A stretch of DNA of 43,856 nt from an uncultured Flavobacteriales bacterium (GTDB lineage Bacteria; Bacteroidota; Bacteroidia; Flavobacteriales; Flavobacteriaceae): contig CAJXRD010000025.1 of the NCBI GenBank assembly GCA_913058295.1, forward strand, positions 1-43,856, read 5' to 3'. How positions within the stretch are numbered: position 1 is the stretch's first letter; every line of letters begins with the position of its first letter. Under the pieces are notes generated by a model that saw only the letters and a program-made list of their open reading frames with translations, did not search any database and was not told where the DNA came from. The position numbers and the translations under genes are program-made. Shown here piece after piece: positions 14,570 to 23,196 of the stretch.

Positions 14570-15682
14570 TTATTCAGTTTTTCCGTTTTGTCTAATTTTT
14601 CCGTCTTTTACTATTAAAGTAGTGTCTGTTATTTCTTCATCAAGCTCCCACTTAAATTTGTTACCCTCTGTTAAATGCAGAATAAAATTAAGCATGTTTT
14701 TTGCATAGAGGTCGCTAGCATTTGTTGAAACACTTTCAGGAGATATGGATGTTCCAATAATTTTCACTCCATTTTGTATAACCGTTTTATTTAGTTTGCT
14801 CAATTCACAATTCCCACCTTGAGTTGCAGCTAAATCTATAATTACAGCTCCGTTTTTCATTTCGGCTACTTGTTCTTTTGTTATTAGAAGTGGAGATCGA
14901 CGTCCTGGAACCATAGCGGTAGTAATAACTAGATCTGCTTTAAATAAAGATTTATTTACAGCTTCTTGCTGTCTTCTTGCATAATCTTTAGAAGCAACTT
15001 TGGCATATCCGCCTTCTGATTCTTCTCCTTCATTATCTACAGTAATAAATTTTGCACCTAAAGATTCTGTCTGTTCTTTGGTTTCTAGCCTAATATCTGT
15101 AGCTTCTACTACAGCTCCTAATCGCTTTGCAGTAGCAATAGCTTGTAGTCCAGCTACACCAACACCATATACTAAGACTCTAGAAGGAGTAATAGTCCCT
15201 GCTGCTGTCATCATTAAGGGGAAAATTTTTGTCATTTCATAAGCCCCTCTAATTACCGCTTTATAGCCCGCTAAATTATTTTGAGAGCTTAATACATCCA
15301 TATCTTGGGCTCTAGATATTCTTGGCATAGCATCCATTGAAAAACAAGAAGCTCCAATAGAAGCAATGGTTTTTATTAAGGCTGGATTAGATTTATGAAA
15401 TAACTGACTCATTAAAATATGATCCTTATCAATTAATTTTAATTCCTCTTCATCAAATGGGTTAATTTTTATTAGGACTTCCGCTTTTTTAAAGACGACT
15501 CCTCTGCTTTCTACAGAGGCTCCAATTTCTTTATAATCTGAATTTTTATATTTAGAACCTTCTCCAGCATCTTTTACTACCAAAACTTCAAATCCTTTAT
15601 CTATAAGTTGTTTTGCGATATTGGGAGATATGGAAACACGTTTGTCCCCTTTGTGAGTTTCTTTAATAACACCTATTTTCAT
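14570..15682 (-). CDS. pntAA: NAD(P) transhydrogenase subunit alpha part 1 (NAD-binding)
   Basis: Soluble domain I of the transhydrogenase, 370 aa, homologous to alanine dehydrogenase. It starts MKIGVIKETHKGDKRVSISP, the family N-terminus. The Rossmann fingerprint VYGVGVAGLQAIATAKRLGA ends with ATDIR. The mobile-loop region GRRSPLLITKEQV and VIIDLAATQGGNCE are present. Binds NAD(H) in the cytoplasm and hands hydride to domain III of PntB. First gene of the pntAA-pntAB-pntB operon. Expected role: NADPH supply, for example for peroxide detoxification or biosynthesis. Confidence 0.97.
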   Translation of the reverse strand: MKIGVIKETHKGDKRVSISPNIAKQLIDKGFEVLVVKDAGEGSKYKNSDYKEIGASVESRGVVFKKAEVLIKINPFDEEELKLIDKDHILMSQLFHKSNPALIKTIASIGASCFSMDAMPRISRAQDMDVLSSQNNLAGYKAVIRGAYEMTKIFPLMMTAAGTITPSRVLVYGVGVAGLQAIATAKRLGAVVEATDIRLETKEQTESLGAKFITVDNEGEESEGGYAKVASKDYARRQQEAVNKSLFKADLVITTAMVPGRRSPLLITKEQVAEMKNGAVIIDLAATQGGNCELSKLNKTVIQNGVKIIGTSISPESVSTNASDLYAKNMLNFILHLTEGNKFKWELDEEITDTTLIVKDGKIRQNGKTE

Positions 15683-15704
15683 AGTTTATATTTTAAATCC
15701 TCAT

Positions 15705-15712
15705 CAAATTTA
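15705..15712 (-). promoter_or_regulatory. Candidate pnt operon promoter, -7 element
   Basis: The minus strand reads TAAATTTG (TAnnTTTG), 23 nt before the pntAA ATG. No clear -33 TTG at the right distance. Confidence 0.4.
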
Positions 15713-15916
15713 TAATAATAAAACTATATTTATTCTGACTTATATCATATTTTAAATTTAAAAAACATCACAAAAAAATGACTTGATATATTGAAAATGA
15801 GACATTATAGTAAATAAAAACAGTCGTATTTTCGGGAACATTGTTTTTAAAAATCAATTGGAACTTATTTTATTTAGAACTTAAATTGTAATAATTTTTC
15901 ACTTACTTTGAAAACT

Positions 15917-16681
15917 ATGAAGATTACATTTTTAGGCACTGGAACATCCCAAGGAATCCCTGTTATAGGGAGTTCACACCCTGTATGTCTAAGCCAAAAC
16001 TCTAAAGATAAACGATTGAGAGTTTCCGTTTTGCTATCTTGGGATTCCTATAATTATGTAATTGATTGTGGGCCAGACTTTAGACAACAAATGTTAGGAG
16101 AAAACTGTTCTAAAGTAGATGGAATTTTATTAACTCATGAGCATAGTGATCACACAGCTGGTATAGACGATATAAGGCCTTTGTATTTTAGACAAGGGCA
16201 TATGCCTTTTTATGCTCATCGAAGAGTTTTTGAATCCCTTTATAAGAGATATTCTTATATTTTTGAAACTGAAAATAAATACCCCGGAGCACCAACTATT
16301 AATGAAATTGAAATTTCTAAAGACAAACCCTTTATTATAGGAGGGAAGACGGCTATTCCTATTGAGGTTCTTCATAGTGAATTACCGGTTTTAGGTTTCC
16401 GAATAGATAGCTTCACTTATTTAACTGATGTAAAAACTATTTCTGAAGAGGAAATTGAAAAAGTAAAAGGGACTAAGGTATTAGTGATAAACGCATTAAG
16501 AGAAGAGCCACATCATTCGCACTTGAGTTTGTCTGAAGCATTGTTATTAATAGAGAAAATTAAACCAGAAAAAGCATATTTAACCCATATTAGTCATTTA
16601 TTAGGATTTCATGATGAAGTAGAAAAAAGACTTCCAGAAAATGTATTTCTAGCTTATGACACCTTAAAAATCAACTTATAA
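15917..16681 (+). CDS. MBL-fold metallohydrolase, PhnP-like
   Basis: A 254-aa metallo-beta-lactamase-fold hydrolase of the PhnP/ElaC-like phosphodiesterase group. It has MKITFLGTGTSQGIPVIG at the N-terminus and the metal motif LTHEHSDHTAGID (H74, H76, D78, H79). Later ligands are plausible in VLHSELPVLGFRI, YLTDVK and LTHISH. PhnP itself cleaves cyclic ribose phosphates; the substrate here is unknown. I start at the ATG at 15917, because the frame opens with a TTG at 15908 that adds only three residues. It is followed after 2 nt by a small membrane protein gene, so the two form an operon. Confidence 0.9.
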   Translation: MKITFLGTGTSQGIPVIGSSHPVCLSQNSKDKRLRVSVLLSWDSYNYVIDCGPDFRQQMLGENCSKVDGILLTHEHSDHTAGIDDIRPLYFRQGHMPFYAHRRVFESLYKRYSYIFETENKYPGAPTINEIEISKDKPFIIGGKTAIPIEVLHSELPVLGFRIDSFTYLTDVKTISEEEIEKVKGTKVLVINALREEPHHSHLSLSEALLLIEKIKPEKAYLTHISHLLGFHDEVEKRLPENVFLAYDTLKINL

Positions 16682-16683
16682 TT

Positions 16684-17202
16684 ATGAAGAGAACCATCTT
16701 TATGTATTTATTCTTTTTTACCTTACTGTTTGTGATATTTCAGTATATGAATGAAAAGAAAATTTTCGGAAAACAAGAAAATAAAATTGAATCACAAAAA
16801 GCTAAGATAAAGCAATTAGAAAAGAGCTTGAAAATAGCAACAGATTCAGCCGATGTCTTATCGAATACCGTATTAGATTTAAATTACTTTACCCTTCAGG
16901 GTAATGAAAATGCAATGTCTTATTTTGAAAGTCTTGGTTTTGAATCCGGGGATATTGAAGAACTAGTTGCAGAGTACATTTATGAAGAAAATTTAAAAAG
17001 TGGGGATAATCCTATAATTCCTTTCGATGGAATTAATGGTGCCATGAAAATTAATAAAATTAGGTTTTTAAATCATAAGTGGATTATTGCAGATTTTACC
17101 GATGGTAAATATTGGGGAGAAATGGTTGTGGAATATTATATTACAACCAATAAGAAGATTGAACTTACTTCTGTAGCATCTTTATTATATCCTTCCTATT
17201 AA
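16684..17202 (+). CDS. Membrane-anchored coiled-coil hypothetical protein
   Basis: A 172-aa protein not recognised as a named family. An N-terminal hydrophobic helix (TIFMYLFFFTLLFVIFQYM) probably anchors it in the inner membrane. A charged heptad-like segment follows (IESQKAKIKQLEKSLKI, ~35-52), then a ~110-residue globular C-terminal domain (INKIRFLNHKWIIADFTDGK, WGEMVVEYYITTNKKIEL). It starts 2 nt after the MBL hydrolase and so probably shares its transcript. The C-terminal domain would be periplasmic if the helix is a signal anchor. Confidence 0.75.
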   Translation: MKRTIFMYLFFFTLLFVIFQYMNEKKIFGKQENKIESQKAKIKQLEKSLKIATDSADVLSNTVLDLNYFTLQGNENAMSYFESLGFESGDIEELVAEYIYEENLKSGDNPIIPFDGINGAMKINKIRFLNHKWIIADFTDGKYWGEMVVEYYITTNKKIELTSVASLLYPSY

Positions 17203-17208
17203 GTAGGT

Positions 17209-17307
17209 CATTTCGATATATTTATCACAAACTAGAAATACTCAATGACCTAGAAATATTCAATACACTGAGTGATTCCAATTTTATTTTGGAATCGTAT
17301 CGAAGTG
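17209..17307. repeat. Degenerate palindromic intergenic element
   Basis: About 99 bp between two convergent genes. The outer ends are an imperfect inverted repeat, CATTTCGATA (17209-17218) and TATCGAAGTG (17298-17307), 9 of 10 matching. Inside is a perfect 8-bp hairpin, GATTCCAA / TTGGAATC (17274-17296), and two similar direct copies around CTAGAAATACTCAATGAC. No T-run follows the hairpin, so it is a weak terminator at best. The CATTTCGA ends recall dispersed intergenic repeats of flavobacteria. Confidence 0.45.
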
Positions 17308-17338
17308 TAAAAAAGCGATATTATATTTACTAATAGAA

Positions 17339-17998
17339 TTAAGAATGCCTTAATAACCACTCTTTCAATTCATAAAAGTTTTGTGGAGCAACACCGTGAC
17401 CTACAGGAAACTCAGAATATTCACAATTAATATTTAAATTTTGAAGAAAGGGCTTTGTTTTTCGAGCCCAATCCACAGGGATTACTTGATCTACACTTCC
17501 ATGAGAAGCGTAAATGTTTAAATTACTAAAATCATTATCCGCATAATTTTCTTTAAAAATCGCTTCATTTATATAGCCACTTAAACCAATAATATTCTTA
17601 ATTTTTTCTGGGAAACTCAGTCCAACCGCTAAGCTAAGGATCGTTCCTTGACTAAAACCTAATAGGGTAATGTTATCTGAATCCACATTATAAACAGAAA
17701 TGATTTCATCAATACATTTCACTACTAAATCTCTAGATATAATAGCTTGTTCATCATCGCTCCATTTTCCATTAGCATTATCAAAATGGATAGCATACCA
17801 AGCATTTCCATAAGGTTGCATTGCATATGGAGCCTTTAAGGATATAATAGTATAATTATCTGGTAATTCATTGGCAAAGGAAAACAAATCATTTTCATCG
17901 CTTCCATAGCCATGTAGCATGATAATTACTGGTGATTTTTCAGAGGTATTTTTTGGAGCTTTATAATTATGCTCTAAGGATAGTATTTGTTTATTCAT
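17339..17998 (-). CDS. Alpha/beta hydrolase, phospholipase/carboxylesterase family
   Basis: A 219-aa serine esterase of the PF02230 type. The nucleophile elbow is GFSQG (S116), the acid is D170 in GSVDQVIP, and the base is H201 in VGHGVAPQNF. The oxyanion region IIMLHGYGSDENDLF is typical of the family. No signal peptide, so cytoplasmic; it would hydrolyse short-chain acyl esters or lysophospholipids. It lies 3 nt after the small membrane protein gene at 18002-18328, on the same strand. Confidence 0.92.
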   Translation of the reverse strand: MNKQILSLEHNYKAPKNTSEKSPVIIMLHGYGSDENDLFSFANELPDNYTIISLKAPYAMQPYGNAWYAIHFDNANGKWSDDEQAIISRDLVVKCIDEIISVYNVDSDNITLLGFSQGTILSLAVGLSFPEKIKNIIGLSGYINEAIFKENYADNDFSNLNIYASHGSVDQVIPVDWARKTKPFLQNLNINCEYSEFPVGHGVAPQNFYELKEWLLRHS

Positions 17999-18001
17999 TT
18001 G

Positions 18002-18328
18002 TTAATCTAAAAATTTAAACCATTTTTGAAAAAGGTCGCTAATAATAGGAATTCCTTTTGTTTTACCTGTAATAGCCATTAATAAAGAGAATACCCACAT
18101 AAAAAATGAAATAACCCAAAGTGTTTGACCTATATATTGTAAAATAAAGTTGCCTTGAAAAAAAGTAACCGATATAAATAAAAAAATGACTAAACCAAAC
18201 ATGTTTTTAACATGATAAGAAACAAACTTATCTTTTTCATCCATATTTAGGATATAAGCTATAATTAAACCTATAAAAGTGATATAGGCTAATATTGCTT
18301 TGTAACTCCCAGTAGTTTTATTTTTCAT
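18002..18328 (-). CDS. Small polytopic membrane protein (DUF4870/Tic20-like)
   Basis: A 108-aa protein with three to four hydrophobic helices (AILAYITFIGLIIAYIL, MFGLVIFLFISVTFF, TLWVISFFMWVFSLLMA) and a conserved-looking HVKNMFGL segment between helices one and two. This pattern matches the DUF4870/Tic20-like group of small bacterial membrane proteins, whose function is not established. It is co-directional with and just upstream of the carboxylesterase, so probably in one operon. Family assignment is moderate, from the motif order and size only. Confidence 0.7.
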   Translation of the reverse strand: MKNKTTGSYKAILAYITFIGLIIAYILNMDEKDKFVSYHVKNMFGLVIFLFISVTFFQGNFILQYIGQTLWVISFFMWVFSLLMAITGKTKGIPIISDLFQKWFKFLD

Positions 18329-18380
18329 TAGTAATATTGTTTTAAAATGACATTATTTATTAAATTGGTAGTTCAATTTG

Positions 18381-18388
18381 CAAATCTA
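18381..18388 (-). promoter_or_regulatory. Candidate promoter of the membrane protein/esterase unit
   Basis: The minus strand reads TAGATTTG (TAnnTTTG), 52 nt before the ATG at 18328, in the 66-bp divergent gap with the porin gene. Confidence 0.35.
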
Positions 18389-18394
18389 ATTATT

Positions 18395-19648
18395 ATGAGA
18401 TTAATTTCTTGCCTTTTTTTATTTTTCACTGTTTTTTCTTTTAGTCAAACCTATGATGGCGACCGTGTTTTAACCGTACGATCTTATGACTCTATAAATG
18501 ATCAGCCAAAAGCAAAAGGAGCATTAGGGATTAATATGAAATTGAACGGTTATTACGATGTGTATGGAGGATTACAGGATAGTGAAACTTTTAATATTGG
18601 CCAGATAAATGTTTTTGGAACGGATGACTCTCAAAGTTTTAAAATGGACATGTACCAAACTCAAATATTTATTCAGGGTGATTATGTTACAAAGGGTGGT
18701 GAAAATGTAAAAGCAGTAGTGGAGTTTGACTTTTGGGGAGGAAATGGGCATATGAGATTGCGTAAGGCATATGTAGAAACAAATCATTGGCAAATTGGTC
18801 AAAACTGGAATAATTTTGGAGATGAAGTTTTATGGCCCAATGTTATGGAATGGGAGGGACCACCATCTGGAATATGGATAAGATCTCCACATATAAAATA
18901 CTTTAATACTTTTAAAAATAAAGAATGGGTTTATGAAGTTAGTCTAGAAGCACCTATGGTAGATTATGTTTCTTTAGGAGAATTAGAACCTTTGGTTGAA
19001 GAAGAATATCAGGTAACACCAGATTTAACTGCAGCAATAAAGTATAAAAAGGAATGGGGACATTTTCGTTTTTCTTCCATTTTAAGAAACATACGCTATA
19101 AATTTGATGGTGAAACAGATAGTTTTATTGGCTACGGATTTACATTGAGTGGAATATATAAAACAGAAAGAAAAAATAATCTTCAATTTCAATTGATAGG
19201 AGGTAAAGGGATTAATGCATATTTGACAAGTGTTTCAGGTTTAGGTTACGATGGATACCCAACAATAGAGGGTGATTTTGACGCAACACCTTCTTATGGT
19301 GGATGGATTTCCTACGAATACTATTTTACTCCTAAATTTCATTCAAATATAGTTTTCGGATATACAAAATATAGATTTGAAGATATGGAACGATATATCC
19401 TTTCTGAAGAACTTCCAAATGATCCAATAGATGATGTACTCGTTTTAGGTGGGGATTATTCTAGTTACCATTCTTATGGCATTCTAAATTTTATGTACGA
19501 TCCTTTTGAAAGAATGACCATTGGATTGGAATTAGATTATGGCCGAAAAGATGTAGATTATAATGGTTTAGCCAATGATATATTTATTGATGAAAATAAA
19601 GAAAGAGATGCTATGAGAATAAGTTTTGGTTTTATGTTTTACTTATAA
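18395..19648 (+). CDS. DcaP-like outer-membrane porin
   Basis: A 417-aa outer-membrane protein. A signal peptide (MRLISCLFLFFTVFSFSQ) is followed by a short linker, then alternating amphipathic strands with many aromatics and a closing C-terminal strand ending in MRISFGFMFYL. The segment KAYVETNHWQIGQNWNNFGD resembles the DcaP/porin-4 group of trimeric channels that take up dicarboxylates or aromatic acids in other bacteria. I start at the ATG at 18395, because 16 extra in-frame codons upstream would spoil the signal peptide. The octaheme lipoprotein gene begins 37 nt downstream, so an operon is likely. Substrate unknown. Confidence 0.82.
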   Translation: MRLISCLFLFFTVFSFSQTYDGDRVLTVRSYDSINDQPKAKGALGINMKLNGYYDVYGGLQDSETFNIGQINVFGTDDSQSFKMDMYQTQIFIQGDYVTKGGENVKAVVEFDFWGGNGHMRLRKAYVETNHWQIGQNWNNFGDEVLWPNVMEWEGPPSGIWIRSPHIKYFNTFKNKEWVYEVSLEAPMVDYVSLGELEPLVEEEYQVTPDLTAAIKYKKEWGHFRFSSILRNIRYKFDGETDSFIGYGFTLSGIYKTERKNNLQFQLIGGKGINAYLTSVSGLGYDGYPTIEGDFDATPSYGGWISYEYYFTPKFHSNIVFGYTKYRFEDMERYILSEELPNDPIDDVLVLGGDYSSYHSYGILNFMYDPFERMTIGLELDYGRKDVDYNGLANDIFIDENKERDAMRISFGFMFYL

Positions 19649-19685
19649 AATCTTATTATATTTTAGCTATCTGAATCAATATTAC

Positions 19686-21851
19686 ATGAAGCCCTACTTT
19701 TTATTTTTTTTTATTGTTCTTACCATTTCTTGTTCTAAGGAAAATAAAAAAAGTAATTATACAGAAATTACTAAAACCAATACCCAATATGTAGATGGTT
19801 ATGTGGGAGATAAAGCCTGTGTAGATTGTCATCAAACAGAGGTAGAGCTATGGCAAGGATCGCATCATGATTTGGCAATGCAAATTGCAAATGAAACAAC
19901 AGTTTTAGGAGATTTCAATAATATTAATACCACTATAGATGGTGTTGAATATTTTTTCTTTAAAAAGGATAACGATTTTATTGTTCGAATAATCGAGATA
20001 GATAATTCTGAAAAAGAATATAAAATAGATTATACTTTTGGAGTAACTCCCCTGCAACAATATCTGGTTGATTTTGATAAAGGGAAAAAGCAGGTGTTAC
20101 GTGTAACTTGGGATGTTATCGATAAAAAATGGTACCATCAATATAAAGGAGATAAAATTGCTCCACATGATTGGTTGCATTGGACTAAAGGCGCCCAAAA
20201 TTGGAATACCATGTGTGCCGAATGTCATTCTACAAACTTAAAAAAGAATTATTCCATTGAGGACGATTCTTTTGACACTTCCTATTCCTCCATTAATGTA
20301 AATTGTGAAAGTTGTCACGGTCCAGCAGAGAAACATCTTAAATGGGCTGAAAATGAAACGGAGGATAAAGACACCTATATTTTAACTGGGAGAAACCAGA
20401 AAGAGCAATTAAATGCTTGTGCTACTTGTCATGCGAGAAGAGTTAAACTTACAGAGAATTATACTCCAGGAGAAAATTTTGAAGACCAATATATGGTTCA
20501 AAATATCACAGACAATTTTTACCATGGGGACGGGCAAATAGATGAAGAAGATTATGTGTTGGGCTCTTTTATGCAAAGTAAAATGTATGCTGAAGGTGTT
20601 AAGTGCAACGATTGTCATAATGCACACAGTTTAAAGTTAAAGTTTGAGGGGAATAAATTATGCTTACAATGTCATGTTCCTGCTAATTATGAAACCGAAC
20701 AGCATTATTTTCATGAGCAAAACACAGAGGCTAGTCTTTGTATAAATTGCCATATGACTGGAAAAGATTATATGGGTAATGATTTTAGAAGAGACCATAG
20801 TTTTAGAATTCCAAGACCAGACCAGAGTGAAAAATTTGATACTCCCAATGCTTGTATTAATTGTCATAAAGACAAAACAAATCAATGGGCAGCAAAAGCT
20901 ATCATTGAGAACTATGGTGAAAAGAGAGCAGCACATTTTTCAGATGCCTTATTATTAAGTACACAAGAAAATATAAATTCTGCCCAGCGTGAGGAATTAA
21001 ATAATTTTATAAATGACTTAAAATATCCAGAAATTGCTAGGGCAACAGTAATTGAAAATCTTGTATATAAACAACAAGAGGATTATGCATCTTTGGTAGT
21101 TGCATTAAATGATTCTTCTGCAATTGTAAGATATAATGCTTTATTGAAATTTAGAAATCTTACGCCTCAAGAAAGAGTGTCCATAGCTTTAAAGCATATG
21201 AATGATACCATCAAGCTTGTAAGAATAGGAGCAGCTCAATTGGTTATTGGATTAGATGAAAATACTCTAACTGGTCTCGATAAAAGTAATTTTTTAACTG
21301 CAAGAAATGAATTAGAGACTATGTTATTTAGTAATGCTGATTTTTCTAATGGTAGGATGCAATTAGGAGATTATTATCTTCAGAATAATAACATTGGAAA
21401 AGCTATAGAAAATTATGAAATGGCATTGTATAAAGACAATTTGCTATTACCCGTTTATTCCAATTTAGCTACTGCATATAGTATGGTAAATAATTTTGAA
21501 AAAGCAAGTAAAACTATAGATACTTGGATAGAGTTAGACCCTGAAAATGGACGCCCTCATTATTTAAAAGGACTTCTTAATTTTGAAAATAATAACAATG
21601 AGCTTGCTATAAACGAATTGCTGATAGCAATAAAATTAGATTCAAAAGATACTCGTTCTATGTATAATCTTGCAACTTATTATTATCAGGACCAAAGGGA
21701 TTTATCAGCTGCCGAAAAATATATTGGAGATGCTTTAAATGTAGATAATAACAATCCAGACTTTGAGTATTTATTGGCCTTAATTTATCAAGGACAAGGA
21801 AAGACATCTCAAGCGAATACTATTATTGAAAAATTAAAGGCTAATCAATAG
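19686..21851 (+). CDS. Octaheme c-type cytochrome lipoprotein with TPR tail
   Basis: A 721-aa lipoprotein (signal FFFIVLTISC, lipobox cysteine then SKEN). Residues ~35-410 hold eight CxxCH haem sites in order: CVDCH, CAECH, CESCH, CATCH, CNDCH, CLQCH, CINCH, CINCH, a cytochrome c554/multihaem-type electron carrier. A helical HEAT-like stretch (~430-550) and several TPRs (FSNGRMQLGDYYLQNNNIGK, VYSNLATAYSMVNNFEKA, HYLKGLLNFENNNNELA) complete it. I start at the ATG at 19686, which gives the lipobox; upstream codons overlap the porin gene. It sits behind a porin in an apparent operon, suggesting substrate entry through the barrel and electron transfer at the membrane. The electron donor or acceptor is unknown. 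The 3' end overlaps the convergent batD-like gene by 11 bp. Confidence 0.9.
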   Translation: MKPYFLFFFIVLTISCSKENKKSNYTEITKTNTQYVDGYVGDKACVDCHQTEVELWQGSHHDLAMQIANETTVLGDFNNINTTIDGVEYFFFKKDNDFIVRIIEIDNSEKEYKIDYTFGVTPLQQYLVDFDKGKKQVLRVTWDVIDKKWYHQYKGDKIAPHDWLHWTKGAQNWNTMCAECHSTNLKKNYSIEDDSFDTSYSSINVNCESCHGPAEKHLKWAENETEDKDTYILTGRNQKEQLNACATCHARRVKLTENYTPGENFEDQYMVQNITDNFYHGDGQIDEEDYVLGSFMQSKMYAEGVKCNDCHNAHSLKLKFEGNKLCLQCHVPANYETEQHYFHEQNTEASLCINCHMTGKDYMGNDFRRDHSFRIPRPDQSEKFDTPNACINCHKDKTNQWAAKAIIENYGEKRAAHFSDALLLSTQENINSAQREELNNFINDLKYPEIARATVIENLVYKQQEDYASLVVALNDSSAIVRYNALLKFRNLTPQERVSIALKHMNDTIKLVRIGAAQLVIGLDENTLTGLDKSNFLTARNELETMLFSNADFSNGRMQLGDYYLQNNNIGKAIENYEMALYKDNLLLPVYSNLATAYSMVNNFEKASKTIDTWIELDPENGRPHYLKGLLNFENNNNELAINELLIAIKLDSKDTRSMYNLATYYYQDQRDLSAAEKYIGDALNVDNNNPDFEYLLALIYQGQGKTSQANTIIEKLKANQ

Positions 21852-23196
21852 ACAAAGGGTTTAACCAGTTTTTAGTTGTTTTTCCTTTATTTATTTTGGC
21901 TTGTTGTGTAATGAAACTTTTTCTAGCGTTTTTTAAACTTTTCATTAATACTTTGAAAGAATTTGTATGGATAGATTTTTGTTGGTTAAAATAGGAATCA
22001 TTCATGGTAGATAAAACAGTTTTTAATTCCTCCGAACCATATTCTGAAACAAATTCATTTAGAGATTCTTTTTTATAATTTACTTTTCTTAACCAGGTAT
22101 TCACCACATTTAAAAAAGTTAGAAAATCCTTTTTCTCAATAGCCCTTATCACATTTCTAAAAGTATATGATTCAGATTGCAATCTTTTGATCTTATAATT
22201 TTTATACTTCCTTCTTGATATTTTAAAGAGAGTAATAAAAAGAAAAGATCCAATTATTAAGAAGATTACATTTTTAGCAAACTCTTTTGCTGTCATTCCG
22301 AAAATCAAGAAGGGGGCTTCTGTTTCTTCTATAGTAGCAATTTCCTTTTCCTTTTGAAGCGACTTCTTAATGGTTGCCAACATTGCTAAATCGGCATTGG
22401 GTTTTACAGTTAAGCTTATGGAGTCGATTTGTTTTCTATAGAATTTTTTATTTCCAGAATTCCAATATAAATATTCGATAGCTGGAATAGTAATCACTCC
22501 TTCTTTTTCAAATAAATAACTAACAGTTTCACTTCTACTAGATGAAACTCCAGTTTTAGATTTATTGGTATTTATACTTGGTCTTTTTGGGTAAATACTA
22601 ACTCCTACAATACTGTCCCAAACCGTTTTAGGAATAAACTCTGATAAAGTTCCCCCAGCTGCTCTAGAAATAGATCGTTGAATTACATCTCCAACTTTAA
22701 CGTTTTGATGAGATGTCAACCATTTTTCAGTAACATTTAAAGAGGTGGCTACTAACCAGTTATTGGGGTCATATCCTAATGGAACCCCTTTTACTTCAAT
22801 TGATTCTGGTTTTGTTTTTATGGAATGTTTAATTCCTTTATAGCCTCCTTCTTTTGGACTTTCTAAATTAATATCAATGGCAGGTACTGTTATGGTTCCA
22901 TCTTTTGTTGGGAATAAATTATAATAAAAATCTACTCCAGCATATTTTTTTCCATTAAAACTTCTGGAATTACTAACCGATCTAAAGTAAACGGTTAAGG
23001 CACCATCTACCTGTATATTCCCTAAATCAATTCCTTTGGTAAACCAAGTAGAGGAATAAACAGAAACCTTTAATTGTACTGGCTGTCCAATATAAACATT
23101 ATTTGGATTTACCTTAATATAGCTTATCAAGCTTTGGCTAAAACCCGAGAATGAGATCCCCCAAATAACAATTCCAATAAATAATTTATTTACCAT
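21841..23196 (-). CDS. batD: BatD family protein
   Basis: A 451-aa periplasmic protein with one C-terminal membrane helix, last gene of the MoxR/Bat operon. A signal peptide (FIGIVIWGISFSGFSQ) precedes Ig-like beta-rich repeats typical of BatD (NPNNVYIGQPVQLKVSVYS; FPTKDGTITVPAIDINLE; VGDVIQRSISRAAGG; FEKEGVITIPAIEYLYW). A transmembrane segment follows (KNVIFLIIGSFLFITLF), then a ~120-residue cytoplasmic tail. It is shorter than the ~600-aa BatD I know from classical Bacteroidota Bat operons and nearer to the proteobacterial form. Its start overlaps the VWA/TPR gene by 7 bp. No BatE gene follows. Proposed role: membrane partner of the VWA proteins and MoxR ATPase in folding or assembling envelope proteins. 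Confidence 0.85.
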   Translation of the reverse strand: MVNKLFIGIVIWGISFSGFSQSLISYIKVNPNNVYIGQPVQLKVSVYSSTWFTKGIDLGNIQVDGALTVYFRSVSNSRSFNGKKYAGVDFYYNLFPTKDGTITVPAIDINLESPKEGGYKGIKHSIKTKPESIEVKGVPLGYDPNNWLVATSLNVTEKWLTSHQNVKVGDVIQRSISRAAGGTLSEFIPKTVWDSIVGVSIYPKRPSINTNKSKTGVSSSRSETVSYLFEKEGVITIPAIEYLYWNSGNKKFYRKQIDSISLTVKPNADLAMLATIKKSLQKEKEIATIEETEAPFLIFGMTAKEFAKNVIFLIIGSFLFITLFKISRRKYKNYKIKRLQSESYTFRNVIRAIEKKDFLTFLNVVNTWLRKVNYKKESLNEFVSEYGSEELKTVLSTMNDSYFNQQKSIHTNSFKVLMKSLKNARKSFITQQAKINKGKTTKNWLNPLSID

